From Bacteroidota bacterium (GTDB taxonomy: Bacteria > Bacteroidota > Bacteroidia > CAILMK01 > JAAYUY01), in the NCBI GenBank assembly GCA_018698135.1, contig JABINZ010000195.1, positions 1 to 36,012 of the forward strand: a stretch of DNA of 36,012 nt, in the 5' to 3' direction. Of the stretch, positions 26,288 through 33,502 are shown one piece after another (positions within the stretch are counted from its first letter, which is position 1; the number at the start of each line of letters is the position of its first letter). Under the pieces are notes generated by a model. That model did no database searches, was not told the origin of the DNA, and worked only from the letters and a program-made list of their open reading frames with translations. The position numbers were made by a program, and so were the translations under genes.

Positions 26288-29200
26288 ATGAAAAACAAAG
26301 GCACGATCAAGTTTTTTGCTATTGCCTTAGCATTAGTTTCAATCTTCCACCTCTCATTTACGTTAAAGACATATCTTGTTGAAAACAAGGCTAAGAAATA
26401 TGCAAGCGAAGAGGTTCATTGGGAAAAAATCAGACCTGAATTTGAATCAGTTGATATTGAAAAGAAATATGTCGATTCTTTAGAAAATAGTCTGGAGAAG
26501 CATTATATCGATTCCATCTCCCACAAAGATGTCTATAACATCCTACTAAGAAAATACACTTATTCAGAGTGTAAAGAAAGAGAGATCAATTTGGGTCTTG
26601 ACCTTCAGGGTGGTATGCATGTAATGCTGGAAGTAGCACTTGAAGATTTGGTTATTGAATTGTCAGGTGATAATCAGGAGAAAACATTCAAAAAAGCAAT
26701 TGAGTTAGCAAAAAAGAACCAATCATCAAGTCAGAAGGATTTCATTACCCTTTTTGATGAAGCTGTTCAGGAAATTGATCCAGGGGCTGATCTTTCTGTG
26801 TTTTTTGCGACCATTGATAATAAGGATGAAATTAAATTGGGTGCACCTCATGATAAAGTAATCAGCTTTTTAAGAAGAAAAGCTACTGGAGCACTCGAAA
26901 GTACACACGAAGTACTGAAAAAGAGAATTGACAAATTTGGTGTGACACAACCAAATATTCAATTACTGGAAGGAACCGAAAGGATACTAATTGAATTACC
27001 AGGTATCGATGATCCTGAAAGAATCAGGAAATATTTACAAGGTGCTGCCAAATTAGAATTTTGGGAAACATATGATAATGGTGAAGCTGGCCCATATATT
27101 TTAGAAGCTAACAAAGTCCTCAGCGAATTGCTTAGTTTAGAGGATGATGGATCGCCAACTGATACCACAAAAGCTGACGTAAAAAAAGAAGAGGATGTTG
27201 CTCATTTTACGAAAAAATCCAGTGCATCAGTCAATGATACTAATGGAGTTAGCATTTCTGATACCAGTAGCATATCAGCTTCGGTAAACGACACCAATAC
27301 TGCTATTGATGATACATCTGATTTAGCAAATTTAAGCCAGGATGAAATTGACAAGAAGTTTCCATTAAACAAATATTTAGCTCCATCCGTACGAAGAACA
27401 GATCAAGGAGCTTATTATACTGACGGACCTGTTGTTGGAACAGCTATGTTTTACGACACTGTCAAAATTAATAAGTATTTGAACATGCCGGAAGTCAGAC
27501 AAGTTTTGCCTCCTGATATGTTTTTTGCATGGACAGCCAATCCAATTCCAACAGAAGATAAATTAGAAATTTACCAACTGATTGCCTTAAAAATTACCAC
27601 TCTGGACAACAAAGCACGTTTGGATGGAACTTATGTGACAAATGCCCGTGTTGATGTATCTCCTTTAGGTGAACGTGAAGTAACCCTAAACATGAATAAT
27701 GAAGGAGCAAAAATCTGGGAAAGAATGACAGAAGACAATATTGATAAAAGTATTGCCATTGTTCTTGACGGATTAGTGTATTCCTTCCCAAATGTTAGTG
27801 GTAAAATTTCAGGAGGAAGGTCTTCCATTACTGGAGGTTTTACAAGCAATGAAGCACAAGATTTAGCCAATATTCTGAATTCAGGTAAACTGGATGTAGG
27901 TGTTAATATTATTGAAGAAGCCATCGTAGGTCCTTCATTGGGTAAAGAATCCATTAGATCAGGTTTAGCTTCTATTTTGATAGGCTTGTTGCTTGTGTTG
28001 ATTTTTATGGTTTTATATTACAACCGAAGTGGTTGGATTGCTAACCTAGCACTTTTTGCCAACTTGTTCTTTATCCTTGGTGTACTAGCTTCTTTAGGAG
28101 CCGCCCTCACACTTCCCGGTATTGCTGGAATTGTGTTAACTATTGGTATGTCGGTTGATGCCAACGTACTGATATTTGAAAGGATTCGAGAAGAGATTGC
28201 CAGTGGAAAAGGAATTCGAATGGCGATTAAAGAAGGTTATTTGAAAGCCTATTCATCCATTATAGATGCGAACGTTACTACTTTACTGGTAGGTATTATT
28301 CTTTACACTTTCGGTTCAGGTCCTATTCACGGTTTTGCCATTATATTGATAATTGGTATTCTTTCATCACTGTTTAGTGCTATCCTGATTACACGGATAA
28401 TTTTTGACACACAGTTGAACAAAGAAAAGGTACTAAAGTTTTCAAATTCAATTACTGAAAACGTTTTGAAGAAGGTTAATATTGACTTTTTAGGTAAACG
28501 TAAGATAGCTTATATCATTTCAGGTATCATCATTATCGCAGGTATCGCATCCATGTCATCACAAGGATTAAAATATGGTGTTGACTTTAAAGGAGGTTTT
28601 TCCTATGTAATAAAGTTCAAAGAGGATGTGAAACCGCTTGAAATTACCGGATTGTTAACAGCACCTTTTCAGGATAATAAGCCTGAAGTAAAAGTATTCG
28701 GACCCAAGAATCAGGTAAAACTAACCACCTCATTTTTGATTAATAATACGGCTCCTAATGTGTCTGACTCCATTGAAACGATTATCAGAACAACAATGGA
28801 AAAAGCCTTTCCAGATAATCCAATGGAGATTTTAAGTACACAAAAAGTAGGACCAACCATTGCTGATGATATTAAAATCTCTGGTTTATGGTCTATTATC
28901 TTTTCCATGGTCGTTATTTTCTTATACATATTTATTCGATTCAGGAAATGGCAATATGCTGTTGCAGCAACCTTAACACCTTTGCACGATGTGTTGGTTA
29001 TCTTGGCTGTATTTTCTATTTTCCAGGATATTCTCCCATTTTCCTTAGAAATTGATCAGGCATTTATTGCTGCCTTGTTAACCATTATTGGTTATTCGAT
29101 TAACGATACCGTGGTTGTTTTTGACCGTATACGTGAAAAATTGAGCCTCATTAAAAACAGGCCATATTTTGCAACAGTTAACATGGCCTTGAATGAAACT

Positions 29201-29413
29201 TTAAGTAGAACATTGATCACATCGCTGACTACCTTATTTGTTGTATTTATTCTATTTGTATTTGGTGGTGAGGTCATACGTGGTTTCTCATTCTCATTAC
29301 TCCTTGGTATTATTGTTGGTACTTATTCATCGATATTCGTTTCCACACCAATTCTGGTTGAATTTTCGAAGAAAGATGAAAAGAAAATCAGGGATAAAAA
29401 TAAAGAATCATGA
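26288..29413 (+). CDS. secDF: Fused protein-export membrane protein SecDF
   Basis: This 1041-residue protein joins SecD and SecF, the usual Bacteroidota arrangement. The SecD half has an N-terminal helix (~8-27), the LGLDLQGGMHVML motif (~97-108), a periplasmic domain and five to six helices (SVDANVLIFERIREE). The SecF half begins near 730 with KYGVDFKGGFSY and ends with the matching NDTVVVFDRIREKL motif. SecDF uses proton flow to assist Sec translocation. The SecD periplasmic part contains a low-complexity Ser/Asp/Thr insert at ~312-345 with SASVNDTN present twice (312-319 and 330-337). The last 4 bp overlap the cyclophilin gene (ATGA). Confidence 0.96.
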   Translation: MKNKGTIKFFAIALALVSIFHLSFTLKTYLVENKAKKYASEEVHWEKIRPEFESVDIEKKYVDSLENSLEKHYIDSISHKDVYNILLRKYTYSECKEREINLGLDLQGGMHVMLEVALEDLVIELSGDNQEKTFKKAIELAKKNQSSSQKDFITLFDEAVQEIDPGADLSVFFATIDNKDEIKLGAPHDKVISFLRRKATGALESTHEVLKKRIDKFGVTQPNIQLLEGTERILIELPGIDDPERIRKYLQGAAKLEFWETYDNGEAGPYILEANKVLSELLSLEDDGSPTDTTKADVKKEEDVAHFTKKSSASVNDTNGVSISDTSSISASVNDTNTAIDDTSDLANLSQDEIDKKFPLNKYLAPSVRRTDQGAYYTDGPVVGTAMFYDTVKINKYLNMPEVRQVLPPDMFFAWTANPIPTEDKLEIYQLIALKITTLDNKARLDGTYVTNARVDVSPLGEREVTLNMNNEGAKIWERMTEDNIDKSIAIVLDGLVYSFPNVSGKISGGRSSITGGFTSNEAQDLANILNSGKLDVGVNIIEEAIVGPSLGKESIRSGLASILIGLLLVLIFMVLYYNRSGWIANLALFANLFFILGVLASLGAALTLPGIAGIVLTIGMSVDANVLIFERIREEIASGKGIRMAIKEGYLKAYSSIIDANVTTLLVGIILYTFGSGPIHGFAIILIIGILSSLFSAILITRIIFDTQLNKEKVLKFSNSITENVLKKVNIDFLGKRKIAYIISGIIIIAGIASMSSQGLKYGVDFKGGFSYVIKFKEDVKPLEITGLLTAPFQDNKPEVKVFGPKNQVKLTTSFLINNTAPNVSDSIETIIRTTMEKAFPDNPMEILSTQKVGPTIADDIKISGLWSIIFSMVVIFLYIFIRFRKWQYAVAATLTPLHDVLVILAVFSIFQDILPFSLEIDQAFIAALLTIIGYSINDTVVVFDRIREKLSLIKNRPYFATVNMALNETLSRTLITSLTTLFVVFILFVFGGEVIRGFSFSLLLGIIVGTYSSIFVSTPILVEFSKKDEKKIRDKNKES

Positions 29414-30045
29414 AAAGACAGTTTGCATTAGCATTATTAGTTTTTATAACCTTTGCTATACAAATAAACGTTTCTAAGGCACAAACAGCAAAACACTTTG
29501 AGCTTGTTCAAATTAGTACTGATTTTGGAGATATCGTTATTTGGTTATATGATCAAACACCTATACACAAGGCAAATTTTCTAAAATTAGCTAAAGAAGG
29601 ATTTTACAATGGAACTACTTTCCACCGTATCATTAATAATTTCATGGTACAGGGAGGCGATCCGAACTCAAAAGGGAGTGATCCGAGCAAAATAGGTGGT
29701 GGAGGCCCTGGCTACACCCTGAAAGCCGAGATAATGCCAAGTCTGACACATACTTATGGAACAGTTGCTGCGGCTCGTATGGGCGACCAAATGAACCCCG
29801 AGAGACGTTCCAGTGGTTCTCAGTTTTATATTGTTGACAACAAACAAGGTACACCCCATTTAAATGGTGCTTATACCGTTTTTGGAAAAGTAATTTCAGG
29901 AATGAATGCGGTTGAAACGATTTCGGTACAACCAAAAGGCCAGCGTGATATGCCAACCAAGAATATTGTCATGAAAGAAGTAAAGGTTTTAAGTTTAACA
30001 AAAGCTGATCTCAAAACAAAATATAATTTCGTAGTTCCACAATAA
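29410..30045 (+). CDS. Secreted cyclophilin-type peptidyl-prolyl cis-trans isomerase
   Basis: This 211-residue protein has a signal peptide (1-24, ending SKAQ) and a single cyclophilin domain. The family core is evident: NFLKLAKEGFYNGTTFHRII, then FMVQGGDP, the arginine-phenylalanine site region, and SGSQFYIV. It should assist proline isomerisation in proteins after export. It overlaps secDF by 4 bp, so translation is likely coupled to that of the translocation motor. The stop is 13 bp before tRNA-Val. Confidence 0.93.
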   Translation: MKRQFALALLVFITFAIQINVSKAQTAKHFELVQISTDFGDIVIWLYDQTPIHKANFLKLAKEGFYNGTTFHRIINNFMVQGGDPNSKGSDPSKIGGGGPGYTLKAEIMPSLTHTYGTVAAARMGDQMNPERRSSGSQFYIVDNKQGTPHLNGAYTVFGKVISGMNAVETISVQPKGQRDMPTKNIVMKEVKVLSLTKADLKTKYNFVVPQ

Positions 30046-30058
30046 GGAGCTACAGTTT

Positions 30059-30136
30059 GGGACATTAGCTCAGTTGGTTTAGAGCGCTTGCTTGACAGGC
30101 AAGAGGTCGGCAGTTCGAATCTGCCATGCCCCACCA
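30059..30136 (+). tRNA. tRNA-Val (GAC anticodon)
   Basis: A complete cloverleaf can be drawn: D stem GCTC/GAGC, anticodon stem CTTGC/GCAAG around TTGACAG (anticodon GAC), a 5-nt variable loop, T stem GGCAG/CTGCC around TTCGAAT, and an encoded CCA (30134-30136). The acceptor stem GGGACAT/ATGCCCC has one A-C mismatch (positions 4 and 69). The D loop is one T longer than the common form. The gene begins 13 bp after the cyclophilin stop, so it is probably processed from the secDF transcript. Confidence 0.93.
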
Positions 30137-30145
30137 ACAAACAAA

Positions 30146-30179
30146 GGGTTTTCAAGGAATTGAAAATCCTTTTTCTTTT
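30146..30179 (+). terminator. Intrinsic terminator after tRNA-Val
   Basis: GGGTTTTCAA (30146-30155) pairs over 10 bp with TTGAAAATCC (30160-30169), with one G-T pair, around a GGAA tetraloop. A T-rich tract follows to 30179. It closes the secDF-cyclophilin-tRNA unit. Confidence 0.85.
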
Positions 30180-30458
30180 GATAGCGTAAACAAAGGAACA
30201 ACATTCTCTTTGGCATTTGCAAACCATTTACAAACATTTATGGATATACTCAATAAATGAATTTCTGAACAAACCTCTTGACATTTTAATATTCAAGGAC
30301 GAAAAAAACAAAGAGAAGAATATTCAAATAATTTTCTGATACAGCCATGCTATGAGGCTGTTCTGTAACAAAGAAAAGCAATTATTCCGATTTAAAAATG
30401 TACCTTGTCTTGGCAGAATAGATTTCATTAAGAAGAGAAGATAAAACCCAATACTAAA
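30180..30458. other. Gap between tRNA-Val terminator and methyltransferase
   Basis: No credible gene lies in this 279-bp AT-rich stretch. A hairpin ACAGCC (30341-30346) / GGCTGT (30356-30361) with a 9-nt loop is present but has no U tract. I see no duplicated tRNA 3' end or integrase remnant that would indicate an integrated element. Confidence 0.4.
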
Positions 30459-31100
30459 ATGATATGTACACTTTGCAGTTCGCCTCTTACAAATAAAAAG
30501 GATGAGTATTATTATGATTGTGACAATTGTAAAGCAATTGTAAAAGATGAAATATATTACATAACAGCTGACAAAGAAAAAGCAAGATATGAAACCCACA
30601 ACAATGACGTAAACAATATTGGTTATCAAAACTTTACAATGCCAATTACCAATTATGTAAAAGAGAAATTTTTACCAGAGCATAAAGGATTAGATTTTGG
30701 AAGCGGTACTGGCCCCGTTATTTCTAGTATGCTAATGAAGAAAGGTTATGACATTGTTCAATACGATCCATTCTTTACTCCTAATCAAAACTTATTGAAT
30801 AATATGTATGATTATATTGTTTGTTGTGAGGTAGTTGAACATTTTCATAAGCCTAAAATAGAAATTGATAGCCTTACATCCTTATTAAACGCTAATGGGG
30901 TGTTGCTAATCATGACAATGCTATATAATGACCAGATTGATTTCAAAGGCTGGAATTATCGAAACGACTCAACACATGTTTTTATATATAGAAAAGAAAC
31001 GATCGAATATATTGCGAATGAAATGAAACTTGAAATAGATATTTTAACAGACAGATTCATAGTGTTAAGAAAAACTACACCATCAAATATCTGCCCTTGA
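30459..31100 (+). CDS. Class I SAM-dependent methyltransferase with N-terminal zinc ribbon
   Basis: This is a 213-residue protein. Residues 1-30 form a zinc-ribbon-like CxxC...CxxC element (C3, C6, C21, C24). The remainder is a Rossmann-type methyltransferase with motif I LDFGSGTG (~77-84), an acidic YDPFF segment after strand 2, and the CCEVVEHF motif (~125-132) typical of UbiE/type-11/12 methylases. The substrate is unknown. The last 4 bp overlap the start of the pseudouridine synthase as TTGA (31097-31100), suggesting translational coupling and perhaps RNA-related work. Confidence 0.75.
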   Translation: MICTLCSSPLTNKKDEYYYDCDNCKAIVKDEIYYITADKEKARYETHNNDVNNIGYQNFTMPITNYVKEKFLPEHKGLDFGSGTGPVISSMLMKKGYDIVQYDPFFTPNQNLLNNMYDYIVCCEVVEHFHKPKIEIDSLTSLLNANGVLLIMTMLYNDQIDFKGWNYRNDSTHVFIYRKETIEYIANEMKLEIDILTDRFIVLRKTTPSNICP

Positions 31101-31810
31101 AACTAGAAATCTTATATCAAGACGATTACCTGGTCGCGATCAACAAACCGAATGGCTTACTGGTTCACCGTACAAAAATGGCCTCTGATGCTACTGAGTT
31201 TGCACTACAAAAATTACGTGATCAATTGGACAAACAAGTTTACCCTTGTCACCGCCTTGATCGTAAAACAAGTGGTCTGTTATTATTTGCCTTGAATGAA
31301 AGCACCAACAGCCTTATGCAACTACAATTTTCAGAAGGCAAAATAAACAAAAGGTATTTGGCCATCGTTCGAGGCTTTGCCCCAACTGAGGGACTGATAG
31401 ATTACCCACTAAAAAAAGATAATGGCAAACCACAAGATGCCATTACAAAATATAAAACAGTGGATCGTGCCGAAATGAAAATTCCTTTTGCAGGGCATAC
31501 AACATCTCGTTATTCGCTGCTGGAAGTAGAGCCCTTAAGTGGACGGATGCATCAAATCAGAAAACATTTGGCTCATATTTTTCACCCCATCATAGGCGAC
31601 AGGCCACATGGCTGCAATAAACAGAATAAACTATTCAAAGAAAAGTGGAATATGATGAGCATGATGCTGCATGCAAGCTCGATAACATTTTCTCATCCTA
31701 TTACTAATGAGAAAATTAATATTATTGCTCAACCATCAGAAGAATTTTTAAGGACATCTCAATTTCTTGGATTTAAAATCAGTTTCGAAAATGAATTATG
31801 TATTTCTTAG
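31097..31810 (+). CDS. TruC-like RluA-family tRNA pseudouridine synthase
   Basis: This 237-residue member of the RluA/TruC family has catalytic D55 in the HRLDRKTSGLL motif (52-62), the opening ILYQDDYLVAINKPNGLLVH, and the LSGRMHQIRKHLAHI segment (~150-164). The short form without an S4 domain and the overall pattern best fit TruC, which modifies U65 of tRNAs, but I did not exclude other RluA relatives. Translation starts at TTG 31097, overlapping the preceding stop; no upstream ATG is in frame. Confidence 0.85.
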   Translation: MKLEILYQDDYLVAINKPNGLLVHRTKMASDATEFALQKLRDQLDKQVYPCHRLDRKTSGLLLFALNESTNSLMQLQFSEGKINKRYLAIVRGFAPTEGLIDYPLKKDNGKPQDAITKYKTVDRAEMKIPFAGHTTSRYSLLEVEPLSGRMHQIRKHLAHIFHPIIGDRPHGCNKQNKLFKEKWNMMSMMLHASSITFSHPITNEKINIIAQPSEEFLRTSQFLGFKISFENELCIS

Positions 31811-31916
31811 GAAAACAACTTATGAATTAAACAATAATATTTAAATGTTGGGAATTGACCTAAAAAATTGAAGAAAAGGTGTATTTTTAAAATGAAAATA
31901 ATAATAATTATCAAAA

Positions 31917-32573
31917 ATGAAAAAAGTAATATTGAATAGTGTGTTTTTAAGTTTGCTGATTCTAATGAGTTGTAACAACTCAAAAGAAGTTGAAGAAACA
32001 AAAGATAGCCTTGTAAAATCAGATCAAGAAAAAGTGAAAGATTATTCTGGCACCATAAAAGATTTAATGCCCATAGAGCAAGGCCAAAATTTTGTTATGC
32101 AAACACAAAATGAATTGGCTAAGAATCTAATGAATGAAATCAATACAAAAGGAACAGAACATGCTTTGACTTTTTGTTCTGCTAAAGCATATCCCTTAAC
32201 CGACAGTATGGCGCAGTCATTAGATATACAAATTAAAAGAGTTTCAGATAGAACCAGAAATCCAAACAATAAGGCAAACAAACATGAGGCGGCCTACATA
32301 ACCAAATCAAAAAGGCTCCTTGCAAAAGGAGAAATAATAAAACCGGAAATGACTGAAACAAATAAGAAAATGGTGGGATATTATCCAATACTGACAAATA
32401 AAATGTGTATGCAATGTCATGGAAATCAGGATACAGAAGTTTTATCAGAAACCCTTGTACAAATTAAAAAATTGTATCCAAATGACAAAGCCATAGATTA
32501 TAAAACTAATGAATTGAGAGGAATATGGGTAGTAGAAATGAATAATAAAAATACACTACACAATAGTATATAA
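31917..32573 (+). CDS. DUF3365 (Tll0287-like) haem-c lipoprotein
   Basis: This 218-residue protein begins with a lipoprotein signal (lipobox LMSC, Cys19) and continues with a DUF3365/Tll0287-like domain. A single haem-binding CxxCH (C164-M-Q-C167-H168) sits in the C-terminal third. The family-typical RVSDRTRNPNNKAN segment (~108-121) precedes an acidic, charged stretch. Relatives are periplasmic c-type haem proteins or the sensing domains of kinases. Here the domain is free-standing, membrane-tethered and not next to a kinase or oxidase, so it may be a small periplasmic electron carrier or redox sensor. Its partner is not visible. Confidence 0.8.
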   Translation: MKKVILNSVFLSLLILMSCNNSKEVEETKDSLVKSDQEKVKDYSGTIKDLMPIEQGQNFVMQTQNELAKNLMNEINTKGTEHALTFCSAKAYPLTDSMAQSLDIQIKRVSDRTRNPNNKANKHEAAYITKSKRLLAKGEIIKPEMTETNKKMVGYYPILTNKMCMQCHGNQDTEVLSETLVQIKKLYPNDKAIDYKTNELRGIWVVEMNNKNTLHNSI

Positions 32574-32621
32574 TTGCTAGCGTAAGCCTAAACAATAATC
32601 TATACCGAATAGTTATTAAGA

Positions 32622-32882
32622 ATGGAATATTATTGTAACAAACATGTACTAATGGTTTGGGAATTATTAGGCGATAATGTAAAGGCTGCAACTGTTGAGA
32701 AAGGTGTATTTGATGAAACCCCTGATTCACCACCAACATTAATTGCAATGGGAAATCTATATTTTAAATCAATCGAGGAATTTGAAAGTTCCTTTGGCAC
32801 AAATGCTGATAAAATAATGGCAGATTTGCCGAATTTTACAAATATTGAGCCTACTATTCAAATCAGTGAAGTGGTCATTTAA
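32622..32882 (+). pseudogene. EthD-family protein, N-terminally incomplete
   Basis: The 86 codons match the C-terminal ~85% of EthD-family stress/ether-degradation proteins: NKH near the start, a GNLYFKSIEEFESSFG segment (~44-59), and IMADLPNFTNIEPTIQISEV at the end. Complete members begin with a strand ending in LYPN followed by ~6 residues before the MxYYxxKH segment. Just upstream, CTATACCGAATAG could be a decayed LYPN codon run, but an in-frame TAG at 32610-32612 and frame changes interrupt it. The usual HxPxV motif reads HVLMV, so a key proline is lost. It may be a decaying gene or a shortened functional protein. It is 48 bp after the DUF3365 gene. Confidence 0.55.
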
Positions 32883-32899
32883 ATTGTGAAGAAGAATTA

Positions 32900-32952
32900 G
32901 CTTATAAATAAAGCATGTATAAAAGCAATGCATTTATACACTCGTTATGAGC
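32900..32952. repeat. Imperfect palindrome resembling an attC-type recombination site
   Basis: There are two nested pairs of arms. The outer arms are GCTTATAA (32900-32907) and TTATGAGC (32945-32952), 7 of 8 paired. The inner arms are TGTATAAA (32916-32923) and TTTATACA (32933-32940), a perfect 8-bp stem. They are separated by unequal unpaired spacers of 8 and 4 nt. This layout recalls the R and L boxes of integron attC sites, and the right end reads GTTATGAGC. No integron integrase is present, so the assignment is only suggestive. Confidence 0.35.
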
Positions 32953-33202
32953 AATGAAATTAACAGAAGAAAAATTTGGGGTAAAATCATATTTACTTCA
33001 TTGGTCTCTTTTTCCCTCCCTTTGAAATGAAGGCAGATAATACCCCTATTACAATAAAGAAACCATCACGAAATAAATGTATAATTTCAACTTGTAAACT
33101 TAAAACCTCTTTATCATACTGTTTTATCGGCAGCTTACTCTGTTTATGTTTTCGGTTTACTGTCTGAATTATTATATGTTGAAAGAATGGATTCATAACG
33201 AG
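32941..33202. repeat. 10-bp inverted repeats bounding a 262-bp segment
   Basis: CTCGTTATGA (32941-32950) and TCATAACGAG (33193-33202) are exact reverse complements. The right copy includes, on the minus strand, the ATG of the small ORF 32993-33196. The left copy is part of the imperfect palindrome. The segment could be a relic cassette or MITE-like element. Confidence 0.4.
32993..33196 (-). CDS. Doubtful small membrane-segment ORF, possibly a degraded fragment
   Basis: These 67 codons run from an ATG that lies exactly within the right inverted repeat. Most of the protein is basic and unremarkable, and one hydrophobic segment (~43-58, HLFRDGFFIVIGVLSA) resembles the start of YitT-type membrane proteins. 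The conserved continuation is missing and replaced by a basic tail. I regard it as a fragment or chance ORF; its position between repeats is the main reason to list it. Confidence 0.25.
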   Translation of the reverse strand: MNPFFQHIIIQTVNRKHKQSKLPIKQYDKEVLSLQVEIIHLFRDGFFIVIGVLSAFISKGGKKRPMK

Positions 33203-33467
33203 CTGAAATCTAAAATATCTACGTATTTTTTTTACTAGTGTAAATTAATAAGATAGAAAATTGAGCAATACATAATTTGACAGCATGCATATTAACTGAA
33301 TAATTCTATCAAGATGATACAGCTAAGTTACTATTATTAAACACATTTTGATATTAAAATAAGTAAAAAGGGTGATTTTGCTAAGAAGACTGCCTTCCAT
33401 TCAGTGCCTATTAAAGTCAATTAAAGTGATATCATACAGAAATAGTTAACAAATACAAAAAAACAAC

Positions 33468-33475
33468 TACCTTTA
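33468..33475 (+). promoter_or_regulatory. Possible -7 element for the antiporter gene
   Basis: TACCTTTA differs from TAnnTTTG in its last base and lies 27 bp before the TTG start. A TTA 19-20 bp upstream is a weak -33 match. Confidence 0.25.
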
Positions 33476-33502
33476 TAGACGATGGATCATTATAAGTAAA
33501 TA

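Larger units (their letters stand above)
32883..33502. other. Gene-poor, repeat-bearing stretch before the antiporter
   Basis: These 620 bp contain no secure gene. They hold an attC-like imperfect palindrome (32900-32952), a distal inverted copy of its end (33193-33202), a doubtful minus-strand ORF between the two (32993-33196), and promoter-like sequence near 33468 for the antiporter. Base composition is very AT-rich throughout. It reads as eroded accessory DNA. Confidence 0.5.

Noticed and set aside
29871-30227. 118-codon minus-strand frame across the tRNA gene, containing a GRFELPTSCLS peptide
   Set aside because: This peptide is a well-known artefact of translating tRNA genes backwards. 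The frame overlaps tRNA-Val and the cyclophilin gene.
30059-30458. tRNA-Val as an integration site for a mobile element
   Set aside because: No integrase and no direct repeat of the tRNA 3' end is found downstream in the window.
30324-30629. 101-codon minus-strand frame opposite the methyltransferase start
   Set aside because: Its hydrophobic, low-complexity composition is the mirror of AT-rich coding DNA. It overlaps a better supported gene.
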